From assembly GCF_037392515.1 (NCBI RefSeq), contig NC_090291.1, positions 40,779,501-40,843,500 of the forward strand: 64,000 bases of DNA, written 5' to 3'. This document shows positions 21,401-31,400 of the stretch, in pieces. The notes below the pieces were generated by a model. The model did not search any database and had not been told where the DNA came from. It saw nothing but the letters and a program-made list of their open reading frames with translations. Source of the DNA: Haliotis asinina (lineage: Eukaryota; Mollusca; Gastropoda; Lepetellida; Haliotidae). The position numbers were made by a program, and so were the translations under genes. Numbering within the stretch: the stretch's first letter is position 1; every line of letters starts with the position of its first letter.

Positions 21401-23824
21401 ATCCCGTTAGTCGCCTCTTAATACAACCATGCCTTGGGTTACCGAACGTAAATATTCTAATCCGGACTTGAACTTAAGATAGTTCGCAAATTGAGGTCAG
21501 GTCCTTAGAAAGGTGATTTAAGTACATTAGCGATACATTCCAAAAGTGGAAAAGTGATCGATCAGACATTGCTTTTGTAAAGGAAAAGAAGTGGCACTTA
21601 AGACGAGATTAAACGGGTTCAGACTGGTTCACAGGACGGGTGCAGACGTGTAGGGTATATCTAAGTATTTTTCTGATGATGTACATGTATTTTAATTGTT
21701 CGAACAGTCAGTGTTACGTTCCGTAATCACTTACTGACAATGTTATGCCACTCGGGGACATTAACGCCAGGACATCAAACATGAATAACTTTGTATGTTC
21801 GTTACATATGAGTGAGAGAGTGAGTGAGTTAATACTTAACGTCACATCGGCAATATTTCAGTCATGTCGTGACGAGAACCATTATTATTATTATTATTCA
21901 TAACAGTTAATGCCAATTCTGTCAACGAAGGACAGTACAACAACTTGGTTATCACCGAAAGATATTTAAAACTAGTAAACTAAATCTAAATCAGTTTAAG
22001 TATAAAGGGCGATACAATATAAAAACGGGCTGCAAACCGCAAACAACTGAAGTTAGATCACCACACCAGGGCCCATGGTGTTACAGATGAATTTAGGTTG
22101 GATGAACTGAAGAAAGGACCTGAATGTAGTGAATGACGGAAGTAGGGTAAATGAGGTTAGACGATGACGTAGTGACGTGCCACGTGAGGTTGCAGGCAAA
22201 ATTTCGCAAGTGGCAATTCACACCCGGAAGACGCGTAACGCTCAAAGTCCTAGTGAGCCCTGGTTCAACAAAGACGTGAAGACTCTCTCGTAAAGCAAAC
22301 CGGCGTTATAGGACAGGCAGGACCCATATTAATACTTCTCGTTATTGTCATCATGGAACTTTGTATATCACATGTATATTAAACATTTTAAAAGATACCA
22401 AGATAACTAACATTGTGTTATTAATGAGAAATCAATGTGGTCATTCTCCCAAGCAACTCCCTAACAGAAACTAAAGCGATGAAAGCAAGTTTCATAGTCC
22501 AGGTTTGAGAGAATTCCATGACTTTTTCAAAAATATTAACGAGAAGTGCCACGAGGATGCAATTGATATTGATAGTGATGTTTTTTACGCTACCGCACGG
22601 CAGTTCAATATTGAATAAAAAATATTACCGCGAAGGAAATGGCGTGAGCAATAAATAGACCAAAACGTAACAAAGGTGTAGACCAGAATGAAAATGACTA
22701 TTTGATTCTATGTGACTTTTATGTTTCCTCTTTTAATTTGCTTCTTTTTATCGAGCATTATACCGGAAGTCTGGCCATTTGGCATCACTTGGCCGATTTA
22801 AAAGATCCCTTCAGATCCGAACTCGTACAGGACAATTTCCATTCTTAGTTGTTTAGTAGCAATATGAACGCTGGACTCTGCAGTTATCAGGAAATGAACA
22901 TTTTTAATGAATTATTTTACGTGCTGCTCAAACAGTTTCCAGAAAGAAAATATCAACTCGAAATTTCACTTTGCTTGATATTATGTTAACTCATTTTCAA
23001 AGACATCGTAAAGAAAATTGTATTGTGGATTTTTTAATTTCACTAAGCTTTTGATAACGTTTGGAAAACAGGTCTTTGAAAAAAAATGTTAACGTATAAT
23101 GTATATGGATTTGTAAGAACAAAATAGTTAAAATACATACAGTAATATCAAATCATGTGTTGGTTAGCTACTTCTTTTTCAGTTTTTCTGAGGTTCCACG
23201 AAAGAAACCTAATGCTATCACTGTTTTTCCTTGTGTATGAGAATGTATACTTTTTGAATACGTTACTTGTGCAGATGATGAAAATGTTCAATTTATTGAA
23301 AGATGATGATGCGATCCTTGCAGAACACAGTGTAAAATGCCAAACTCATTTGATGATTTTACAGATTATTGTGATTGTTGGATACTTACGGTAAATATGG
23401 TAAAACCTTAACAAGAAAAGGATTCAGTGGCAACTGAGGTAACATAAGGTTTGCTGTATGGAAGCAACACAGGGCCCTTGAGGACGATGACCTGTAATTA
23501 AAGAATCAAAGCACCAACCTTTGGCCAGTGTTGAATATCACTGAAGAGAAATCCTGTTCTGTCAACAACGTCAGCACTATCACTACTGTTACTGTTGAGT
23601 ACGCAGGTGCGCGTTTTCTTCTCAAATCCAAAGGACAGACATGTCGAGGACATGATGCATGCTGAGGCACAGGTGTAGAGAGACTGACTTCTGATCTTTC
23701 TAAACACATGCTGTTCCATGTATTTATCGTTCTGAACAAAATCCACGTCCAAACAGTTTTCACCATTGGCTAACTTTGTGACTCCTAAAGCAAGAAAAAA
23801 TAATTCGCTATAACGAGACCACAT
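12496..23824 (-). CDS. Copy B: secreted PAN-EGF-CCP-galectin-like protein, 6 coding exons, 333 aa
   Basis: Joined exons: 23824-23519, 15219-15132, 14314-14106, 13823-13741, 13228-13030, 12612-12496; total 1002 bases ending in TGA, in frame throughout. Same domains as copy A. Signal peptide core is LFFLALGV. The PAN cysteines are kept (TCASAC ... TCLSFGF ... TCVL). The EGF-like module reads CAQNKCPNNDRCEV. The CCP exon is 9 bases longer than in A (SYT inserted before CDPDYRAC). The galectin-like part keeps IVVNT and NWGSE. Closest to copy A: exon 5 peptides differ at only about a dozen of 66 positions and the 3' flanks also match. Intron 1 is 8.3 kb, against 1.4-3.4 kb in the other copies. A SINE sits on the exon 3 acceptor (14322-14538), so splicing efficiency is uncertain. 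Assigning the distant exon 1 to this gene is an inference from order and strand. Confidence 0.78.
14322..14538 (-). repeat. SINE family 1 inserted at the exon 3 acceptor of copy B
   Basis: Reads 'gtgagtgagtgagtttagtt', 'agcaatattccagctatatg', 'gtgatcaacagcatgagcat', 'acaagcaga' on the plus strand. It has an exact 10-base target-site duplication 'actcttcaga' at 14312-14321 and 14539-14548. In the gene direction the duplicated site contains the splice acceptor itself (tctgaag|AG), and the SINE tail (CTCA repeats) now lies directly upstream of it. Confidence 0.9.
14560..15110. other. Copy B intron 2: no gene; possible LINE/SINE 3' tail
   Basis: AT-rich. The phrase 'cttggggtaataaagtattg' near 14870 resembles the 3' tail of some molluscan retroposons, but I cannot place it in a family. 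Confidence 0.3.
15508..16125 (+). mobile_element. LTR-like interspersed repeat (fossil), related copy at 31590-31830
   Basis: The segment has a TATA-like 'tatatataaaaagg' near 15770, begins with TG and ends near 'gctggttcaca'. Two stretches recur at 31590-31830 ('aataataattatgatgggtc' and 'ttgtctttgttctgttttgc'). It may be a solo LTR of an LTR retrotransposon. No internal region and no clear target duplication were seen. It looks old. An alternative is an unclassified repeat. Confidence 0.35.
16789..17676 (-). mobile_element. Penelope-like retroelement fragment with GIY-YIG domain and inverted terminal arms
   Basis: A minus-strand frame at 17648-17221 encodes the C-terminal GIY-YIG endonuclease typical of Penelope-like elements: CIYQIPC-x-CGDLYIGET, then RMKEHQ, and the tail EAIEIRREKPAINRD. 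The reverse transcriptase is absent, so the copy is truncated, and the frame is interrupted about once. A segment containing 'ggatatcaacttctttatat' and 'tttcggagttaatgct' lies at 16789-16834 and its reverse complement at 17627-17676. This matches the inverted pseudo-LTR arrangement known for the family. It sits in copy B intron 1. Confidence 0.75.
17812..17864. repeat. Left arm of a long-range inverted repeat (partner 20341-20395)
   Basis: Contains 'aacctatgactcatgaccca', with 'gatgatgcagaa' before and 'gtgtgttacc' after. The reverse complement, with few differences, is at 20341-20395. Together they bracket the CARD-BIR relic and a hairpin. Confidence 0.6.
17950..18440 (+). pseudogene. CARD-BIR (IAP-like) gene relic
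   Basis: Plus strand, inside copy B intron 1. From about 17960 a frame reads into FILPRRGPEAYTFCEALEE, the C-terminal helices of a caspase-recruitment (CARD) domain. It continues through an 85-residue linker to RLNFFQFWPVHM, the first strand of a BIR domain. A frameshift of one base near 18290 moves the BIR on to MVQAGFANLIRGDAYKCFQC (AGF and C-x2-C of the zinc site). A second shift near 18355 leads to EDKTWIEHEKWSPDYLYL, which supplies the histidine; the last zinc cysteine is replaced by D. IAP proteins bind caspases and signalling adaptors in apoptosis and innate immunity. This copy cannot make an intact BIR. CARD and BIR are in one frame with no intron between them. Origin could be a retrocopy, a lost exon of a real gene, or capture by an element. 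Confidence 0.65.
18899..19021. repeat. Long hairpin (about 56-base arms)
   Basis: The left arm has 'ggttatcacgcgagtgtgta', 'gttaatatcctgca' and 'aataataata'. The right arm is its near reverse complement ('tgcaggatattaac', 'aacacacgagtgtgataacc'). The loop is only a few bases. Such a structure suits a foldback or MITE-like element, or a recent inverted duplication. Confidence 0.75.
19119..19215. promoter_or_regulatory. Cluster of three CRE-like TGACGTCA/TGACGTCAC sites
   Basis: Three TGACGTCA palindromes lie within about 90 bases ('cgatgacgtcac', 'cgtgacgtcaca', 'cgtgacgtcatg'). TGACGTCA is the classic CREB/ATF binding site. A further one lies at about 41487 in similar surrounding DNA, so the cluster may belong to a dispersed element rather than a host promoter. 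Confidence 0.4.
20341..20395. repeat. Right arm of the long-range inverted repeat (partner 17812-17864)
   Basis: Contains 'gggtcatgagtcataggttc' and 'cgttctacatcat'. Nearby degenerate repeats ('attctgcataatgaggtgac', 'attctgtacaatgaggtcaa') suggest a subterminal repeat structure at about 20230-20490. Confidence 0.6.
20500..21220. other. Copy B intron 1: nothing recognised
   Basis: AT-rich, no coding motif or known repeat seen. Confidence 0.4.
21228..21445 (-). repeat. SINE family 1 copy
   Basis: Reads 'atgagtgagttttacttcgc', 'aactatatggcggcgatctg', 'cgtgatcaacagcatgaaca', 'ccgttagtcgcctctta' on the plus strand. In copy B intron 1. Confidence 0.8.
21812..22110 (-). repeat. Interspersed repeat family 3
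   Basis: Begins with a GAGT run and 'taacgtcacatcggcaatat', then 'ttcagtcatgtcgtgacgag', 'ctgtcaacgaaggacagta', 'gggcgatacaatataaaaac' and 'caactgaagttagatcacca'. Pieces of the same consensus recur in at least ten places in the window, making it a major non-coding family. The element class is unknown; it could be the 3' part of a LINE or a non-autonomous retroposon. Confidence 0.65.
22120..23150. other. Copy B intron 1: nothing recognised
   Basis: No recognisable coding motif; short AT-rich repeats only. Confidence 0.35.
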
Positions 23825-24109
23825 TTTCACCACCTGGAACCTCAACCTTCAAGCCGCTACTGACATTCCCTACTATTAATGATCTATTTAACATTAGCAA
23901 TGACACCACCTCCTTAAAGACATACATTCAAAATTAATGTTTTGAAATGTTACGCGATGACTTATTGGGTGTGTTGACAGCAAACGGTATGTTTCGAGGC
24001 GTATCAAATGAATACAGTGCAAATCCCAGGGCTCTAAAAATCAATTCATTTATCTATTAATGTTGTGATCCTCCCTGGCGACTGAAGGGGTGGTGAAAAG
24101 GTAAAAGTA

Positions 24110-24164
24110 AGTGAGTTTAGTTCTACACGCACTCAGCAATATTCCAGCTATATGGCGGCTGTGA
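24110..24164 (-). repeat. SINE family 1, end fragment
   Basis: Reads 'gtgagtttagttctacacgc', 'actcagcaatattccagcta', 'tatggcggct' and then breaks off abruptly. A piece from the other end of the same consensus is at 25762-25850. Confidence 0.65.
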
Positions 24165-24449
24165 TAAGGTTAACGTGTTTTATTGTATGTTTAAACATAT
24201 ACTCATGCAAAAATGGTTCATGGCGTTTTCGTTTATAATTATTTGACAGGATATTATCGTATGATTTGACATTTGAGCAACAAGATCTCAAATGCTACTT
24301 TTCTAGTAGCATTTGCTCCTATTATACAGCCACATAGGAATACAAATGCTACGAGAAAAGTGACGAGATCATGGGAAAGATTTTGCTGAAACGTTACGCC
24401 TGTGTCCTTGAATGAACGACTGCACATGAGACCGAATGATCTCATTCCT

Positions 24450-24945
24450 GTATCGCACGCTTACTACTTAGTATCTCCTACGTTGGACTTAGTATATCCT
24501 ACATAGGACTTACTATCTCCTACGTGGGACTTAGTATCTCCTACGTAGTACTTAATGTATCAAATTCTCAAGTGTGCACGAAAAGCGCCTGGGCCCCGTT
24601 TCGCAAAGCTCTCGTAAGCGTAAGATAACAAATGCTACTTTTACGTAGGACTTACAACTTCGTGTCTCCTACGTAGGACTTATTATCAACTACGCAGGAC
24701 TTAGTATCCCCTACGTAGGACATACTATCACCTAGTGCCACCTAGGACATACTATCACCTGCGTTAGTGTCATAGATATGCATTGACGTGCATTTCTATT
24801 ATCTAACATCCTGCATAACCAAACATTTCTCAGTTTAATGACCACACTTCATAATCAGAACCTTTAAAGGATATTATATTAAGTACTACGTGGCAGATAC
24901 TAAGCCCTACGTAGGAGATACTAAGCCCTACGTAGGAGATAATGA
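24450..24945. repeat. Minisatellite of about 20-base 'ctcctacgtaggacttagta' units, with inverted units at the right end
   Basis: At least nine plus-orientation units lie at 24450-24770, and three reverse-complement units ('agatactaagccctacgtag') at 24890-24945. In the middle is 'gggccccgtttcgcaaagct' followed by 'ctcgtaagcgtaag', which resembles the end of a widespread molluscan DNA-transposon-like repeat. Each unit holds the palindrome TACGTA. Confidence 0.8.
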
Positions 24946-25084
24946 CACCAAAAACATTTCTTTTTGCCCTAATACGCAAGTTATATAACTGATAATGACA
25001 TATTTTTGAAATCTGTTTGCTAGAATATCACAGTTGCAAATTTAACACTAGCATGTGACTTAAATGTACATACTATTTAGGACG

Positions 25085-25230
25085 CTACAAAATAGAATTA
25101 GGCTTTAGATCACCAGCACCTGGTAAGAGCAATACACTTGGGACCGTGGGAACAGTGCTTTTGCTACCTGCATTGAAGCAAACTGGATTTACACGATCCT
25201 TTCAGCAGTTGGAGACTGTAGTGAAGATTA
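25085..25230 (-). repeat. Family 3 repeat fragment
   Basis: Matches the family core: 'tagatcaccagcacctgg', 'gggaccgtggga', 'acagtgcttttgctacctgc', 'ctggatttacacgatccttt'. Confidence 0.55.
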
Positions 25231-25761
25231 ATACATTATTTAAAACAACAAATATTAAAACGATTAACACTTTCCAGATGGAATTGACATTTAAAGTTTT
25301 GATACTTACCCTCTCGGGACGACAATAATTTCACTTTACTTCAACACCTTAGAGGATACAGCACCCAGTCTCCTTACCTACTCTATCCATATCAAAAGCA
25401 ACTATCAACACGATTCTTTCTCTTAACAATCCAGAGATTAAACTGGGAGCAACATGATTAAAATGATCCCTTGTAGACAATACTGTGAAATATTTATCCT
25501 CAGTAATAGAACAAGTAACTTTGTCCGTTCGTATATTTGAGATCAATGTTAGATGGTGTTTAGACGTGAGATGAAAAGAACGTTTGTGATTGCTTATCAG
25601 CTTGGCAGAAAGACATAAATACTTAACACTATATAAAATATTCAACTTATGATACACGTCTCATAATATGTTTCACAGACAGTGTCTAACATATATTACA
25701 GATAATCAAGTGATAAGTATCACGGGTATCGACCTACGTAATTAGGATAATTAGGAGTCCA

Positions 25762-25850
25762 CCACTTCAGCCAGTCTAACCACCCGATACCGTTAGTCGC
25801 CTCCTATGACAAGATGATATGCTGAAAACTAATTCTAACCCTGATCTCAG
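25762..25850 (-). repeat. SINE family 1, head fragment
   Basis: Contains 'ctaaccacccgataccgtta' and 'gtcgcctcctatgacaagat'. It could be the other half of the piece at 24110-24164 if about 1.6 kb was inserted, but about 100 consensus bases are missing between them. Confidence 0.5.
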
Positions 25851-28190
25851 TGGTTTCAATCAGTATGTTGTGAGACGTATCAAATAACTGCGGTTGAATC
25901 TGGTTCATGTTGCAGTTCGAATCTTACAAACTGAGTGCATTATTATTAAATTTTAAAAGAACAATTAACCCACCTATACGTAGCTACATTCAATGTTATA
26001 ATGGAATGTAACTTTTTATTGTCTTGGAGGTATATTAGCGTTACTTCCATGAACATGTTCATGAACCATGTTAACTGGTTCTACTGGTTCTCTAAGTTTG
26101 ACTCAAAAGTGAACCAATGAATTGCATACTAACTCAAAGACTAATAAACATATAAGGCTCAAAAATGAAACGCTGATTAAATTCAAAACTTCAGACCAAC
26201 TCTGTGAGGTGTTTGCAGTATTTAAGCCATGAAAGTAAAACACACTATCATTTAAACACATACTGACCCAGTTTAGTAGGGAGTTTACGAGGGAGGAGGG
26301 CAAAGAAATTTAAAGGTACAGAACACTCCCTACCGAGAGCAGTAGTCGTTAACAATGTAGCAGGATTCAGTTCATGTCATCATACTTCCTAACGAGATAC
26401 TGTTCCAGCTACAAGACAAAGGGCATCTTTGATTCAGTCGTCAACAGTTCTATTATTACAAGTTTATACTCATAACTCATATCCAGAAAAAGAGACGTGT
26501 GATATCAACGCAAGAGATACATATAACTATAATTATACGGCATAAATGGCACCAAAGTCTCCTAATTGATAACATTTACAAGCGTGGCTGCTGATGTGAC
26601 ATCCCATCACGGTTTACTACAAGTTGCAATCATTGGTATGCCTTGGTACCTAACTGTGCCTATCAGCTAGTCTATTTCTTGTATGTTAACGCAGTCGTGA
26701 GCTGAAGTACCGTATAATGATTACTCCCTGACAGGGTACATTAGTCCCATTTCATTCAATGTGTTATGATACCCACCATGATTTTTATAGTAAAGTATTT
26801 GTTCTATTTAATTTGTTCGACTAAATTCTCAATAACCGCCAAGACCTGAAGTGAAGGTGTAAATCCAGCTTGGGTCCATGCAGGTAGCAAACGTACTGCA
26901 AGCCTCAATGGTCTTGGTATGGTGACCTACCTTCAGATACTGGCTATCGTGTATTGTCCTATAATTATACTATTTCAACTTTACAAGTTTTAATCCTAAC
27001 TGTACGTTTAAAAAGACAGTAAAATCCAAGGGTATTCAGAGTATGATTATTATTGTGAAGCCTTCTGCCACAGAATGACTCCCAGTTCCACAGATGTCCG
27101 ATGATGTTTCCTGACATCGTTGAAAGACCTCCGTATTGATTGCAAATGAGAATTGATCCCATGCAGCCTATACTAAATTGTCTTGTCATGGCTAGTTTGC
27201 CAGCCCGATGGATTATATTTAGGTGGTATTGCTTGCTTGCTCAACCTTTTAATGAGTCTTAAGTGTTATCGTTGACTTTTGATGATTTCAAACAATATTT
27301 TGGAATAATACGGAGAAGTTAAAGTAGTCTACCATTATATCCTGAGGGAATGATCATTTGGTTAAACTGTGACTTCCTTTTTATGCAAATATGTTTTGGC
27401 ATTGTTCAACGCGTATTTACTGCATTGATAAAAAACATACATCGAGTATTTGTTGTTTTGTTCTTAATTAAGTAATAAACAAATGAAAAATAAACAAAGA
27501 AGGTGATTGTAAATATTTGCATTTCAGTTATGATTCACATATTATCATAACTGTTACAAGAAACCTCTCGATGGAGGTAACAATCATCACTGAAAGCGAG
27601 ACGCCATTTCAAAAAAAACAAAACAAAACAAAAAAAACGCCAAACCCCCCCCCCCAAAAAAACGCCCCCCAAAACCCCGTTACCATCATATCTTTAAGAA
27701 TTACTTTAAAACTATCAAAGACAAGATAGACGGTGCTTGTTTACAAGAAAGCTGAACAATACAGCTTTCTGTAAATCACAAAGAAAGGAAATTCCCAAAT
27801 GCGTTTATTATTAGGTGAAATGCATCGTTTTCAGAAGAGTTAAATTGTCCTATTTTCGATCATGCCTAACTATACCAATAACATCGAATTAGATGTCCAT
27901 TTATATGTTTGAAAACAGTCAATCGTGGTAGAGTGTATAAAAGAACCATCCTATTACTTCAAAAATATTGTCTGCTGGTTTGCATTAGTGGCAACAATTA
28001 CAACGTGTTTTGATATTGTGAAAAAGTGTTTACAAATATCAAAATATAAAAGGACATTTTTTCTAGCAAAATGACATTATTCCATTTTTTGTGTATTCAC
28101 AGCAATATCATTTATCAAACCGGAGCAATATGCAATCAGTATTTGCATACATTTCACGTGTAGAATGATTCTATGGGGTATAAAGAGAGA
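25851..28190. other. Intergenic; one family 3 fragment and low-complexity DNA
   Basis: A minus-direction family 3 fragment lies at about 26880-26965 ('ggtatggtgacctaccttca'). An A- and C-rich low-complexity tract is at 27608-27680. The remainder is AT-rich without recognisable genes. Confidence 0.45.
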
Positions 28191-28457
28191 CTAGAATGCA
28201 TGATGTATTACCTTCTAAAAAGTACGAGAAATGTGCCACGATTAACATCTCAAGAGAGGGAAAGAGCCATTGGTATGGTGCAGATGGGGTCGACATACAA
28301 TGCTGTTGCCAACGCCCTCGGATGTCACTATATGACGGTTATAAAACTTATTCAGCGCTACATACAGACTGGGTTCACCGCAGGCAGACCAAGAAGTGAA
28401 CGTCCGGGCATCACAACGCCAGCTGAAGATAGAAAAACGTATTTGGACAAGAATTAG
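28173..28457 (+). mobile_element. Tc1-like transposase N-terminal fragment
   Basis: A frame reads PRLTSQERERAIGMVQMG, then a helix-turn-helix (YNAVANALGCHYMTVIKLIQ), followed by TGFTAGRPRSERPGITTPAE. This is the DNA-binding half of a Tc1-family transposase, with the GRPR-type hook between the two helix-turn-helix motifs. The catalytic half is missing and no terminal inverted repeats were found. Dead copy. Confidence 0.8.
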
Positions 28458-28499
28458 AAGAAAAGTATTTTGAGTAAAAAATAGTTCAAGGCTGGGCTT

Positions 28500-31400
28500 G
28501 CCTATCATAATGGTAGCTACGCACCTGTTTGCAGCCCGTTATTATTATCGCTAAGGGTATTTTTGTTTCTGATCATGACTCGATAACAATCCTCCTCAGC
28601 AACCTTCAAGAGAAGGGAGACTTGATAACCTTTCGATCTCCTCATAGTCTTTGGCTCATACGATTGTTAGTCATCGTATTTTGATATCGTAGAGGCATTG
28701 ACGCTCTTGGAGCCATTATCATCTGGAACTCCCACCTTACAAACTGAAGGCACATGGATTATTCGGAACTGTTGTAGCGATGCTCTGGAGTGACCTCTTA
28801 GAAATGAGGGGAATTAATTCGTTTGACAAGTTACTTACAGCTAGAAACTTACCTCTTCACCATCTACTATGACTGAAACCCAGTCGGTACAAAACTCACT
28901 AAGGCTTTTACCTCTAATATTTAAAAGTTTATTATGCATATTATTCTGTATCGTGTTGCGCTTTTGAGCATATGTTTTTTTTATGAAATCTTCATTACAA
29001 GGGATACACTTTCATCATGAAGGGTGATTACATATTTGCTGTGGCCAGTGCGGCGTGTTATTAAGATGACCTCTTCACATCGGGACCTACAACCCATGCT
29101 GGTGTAATTTAGTCATATTTTGGTGTGGCTTCGGGTGTCTAATTTGAATGGAAAATAATTCCATAACAAAGGCTGCGTGTGCTGTAATGGAAATATGGGG
29201 CTAAATGACTAACGATATCCACCGTATTGTATGTTTTTGAAGAAGGTGAAACAATTCCAACACAAAGTGATCCCATTTGTTACCATGTCCACAGTAACAT
29301 CGGTTGAGATCCCTGGTTATTCTACACGAAAATGGCAATGTTTGGGACTTTCTAGTAAACTTTCTGGTCACACACTGATGATATCTTCTCAGGAATACTG
29401 TGGTACAATCGGTCCATCATTACTTATTAAAACTAATCAATACTTAATTAAGAAATACAATACACGTTTTCGTGTCTTGAAGACATTGAATATAAAAATG
29501 GATTTTCTGTATTTACTTGCATTGAAAAACATTTTATTAAAGATTCTCTGAAGATATGTTTGACACGATTTGCTGCTTTAGAAGTGACTCAGTTGACTTT
29601 TGATAATGAATATACGTCTGTGAAGGCGTTACAGAACAGTATTACTTATTAATGGTTCCAATCAACAGTGAATATCGGTTTTTAGATTAATGTTATTCAG
29701 GTGCCTGTAGTACTAATGACATTCTAAACTTCAATTAGTTCTCGACAATGAATACAAATTTCAGATAGAAAAGGTTCGATTTTACAATATCTATATTGCT
29801 TTAATTCTGAAGATTTGACAATTTGTGTTAATCTATTTCAGTTTTTTACAGACATGGGGGATATATGGGATTGAATCAATGTTGATACAATAATATAGGA
29901 TGTTTTGAGAATGCATCACCACATGGATTTCATTTAAAGCAAAGCTAGTCGTTCAGCTATCGCCCTTGTTAGGTGACTGGAGTATGACATGAAAATTTCA
30001 GATTTAAGTTTTCAGCCAGTAGTGTGTGATTTTACCCTGAAAATCATGACAATGCATACATGCAAGAAAATTATCGGAAAAAATGGTCTACCGTGATTTA
30101 TAGACCTGCCTGAAAAACATCAGGATTCATAATGACACCCTATGCACGTGTAGGAGGCTCCCATGTTGTGCACGTGCTTCCCATGCATTGTGTTTGGGTG
30201 TGATAGTAAATGATGCTGCACACACAAGACCAATGTCATTGTAACGTTCCTCGGTGGGTTTCCTTTCTAGCAGACTTCAAAGTTCAGGTTCCCCTACTTC
30301 CCCCTGTGAATAGTATGTAAAAATGTATGTCGGACATTAAAATGGTGTAAAAAACGGGTAATGATCGCCAGCAACTGACGATAGATCACCAAAACAGGAA
30401 CAGGAACATGAGGAATTACAGTGCTTTCGCTTACTGCATTACCCTAGCTGGATTGTGCCATCACTTCAGCCGCTGGCGATTATACTCCAATTTAGCCAAA
30501 CAATAAAAGAACATGCAGTGGAAGCTGTCATAACCGGCATCAGTCCATGCCAGTAAGCTGTCAACACCGGCATAAAATCTCATTCCCATTTGTGGCCTTA
30601 ACATTTTTCATCAGTTCTCCAATACGGCATGTTGTCTTAAATGGACTATTTCTTCATACCCGATGGGTGCCGGTTTAGACAGCGACCGCTATATATTCTG
30701 CCAATAAAACGATGTAGTATGACAAAATGCATAAATGAGATGGGACTTAGATACCCTCTCAGGAGAACAATATATTTTTCTTTATAGATGGTGAACAGTA
30801 GATGTGAAACCTTTGGCCTTTATACTGTGTATCACGTTCCACAACTTTGGTATCGCGGTACTGAAATTTAAGCCTATTCAATATAAACACGCATCGAGCA
30901 TTTGCCTTTGAACTTTATCCAAATTATGGACTGTCTGCATTTATAATTAAACTATGATTAAACTTACGATTGTATGGAGTTGCAGATGACTGTGCAACCG
31001 TTATGTCGCTAACTCTTGAGGTTTATCTGAAAACGACAGTAGAGGTCTTCACTGTTCCTGAAAACGTACGCGTGGTACCCCGTGAAGAGTCACCTCCATG
31101 TGGTGGTGCTGGGTAACGCTTTAGAGCTCTTCTACCGCCCGTATGGATCCGGGGCATATTTGGTCCACAGCACCCAACTGCCTACCTTAGGCCGAAGTGG
31201 GCAGCTTGTTTGCCATAGTTTGGGCCCCTGTGTCGGTGAAGGACAGGAGTCAAGATTAAGACAGTTTATTGTACATAAGGCCTCTGACCCGTTTACATAG
31301 TGTTATAATGACAGACAGCATATTGGCATTGCAAAGCGTGAAAAGCATCACAGCATTGTGAAATTAGTTAGCAGGCGAGATGAGACTCTTCCTTAACGAC

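Noticed and set aside
24450-24945. CRISPR-like array of short repeats
   Set aside because: Units are contiguous without unique spacers, and this is an animal genome.
24110-25850. Two SINE pieces read as one SINE split by a 1.6-kb insertion
   Set aside because: About 100 consensus bases are absent between the pieces and no target duplication was found; they may be independent fragments.
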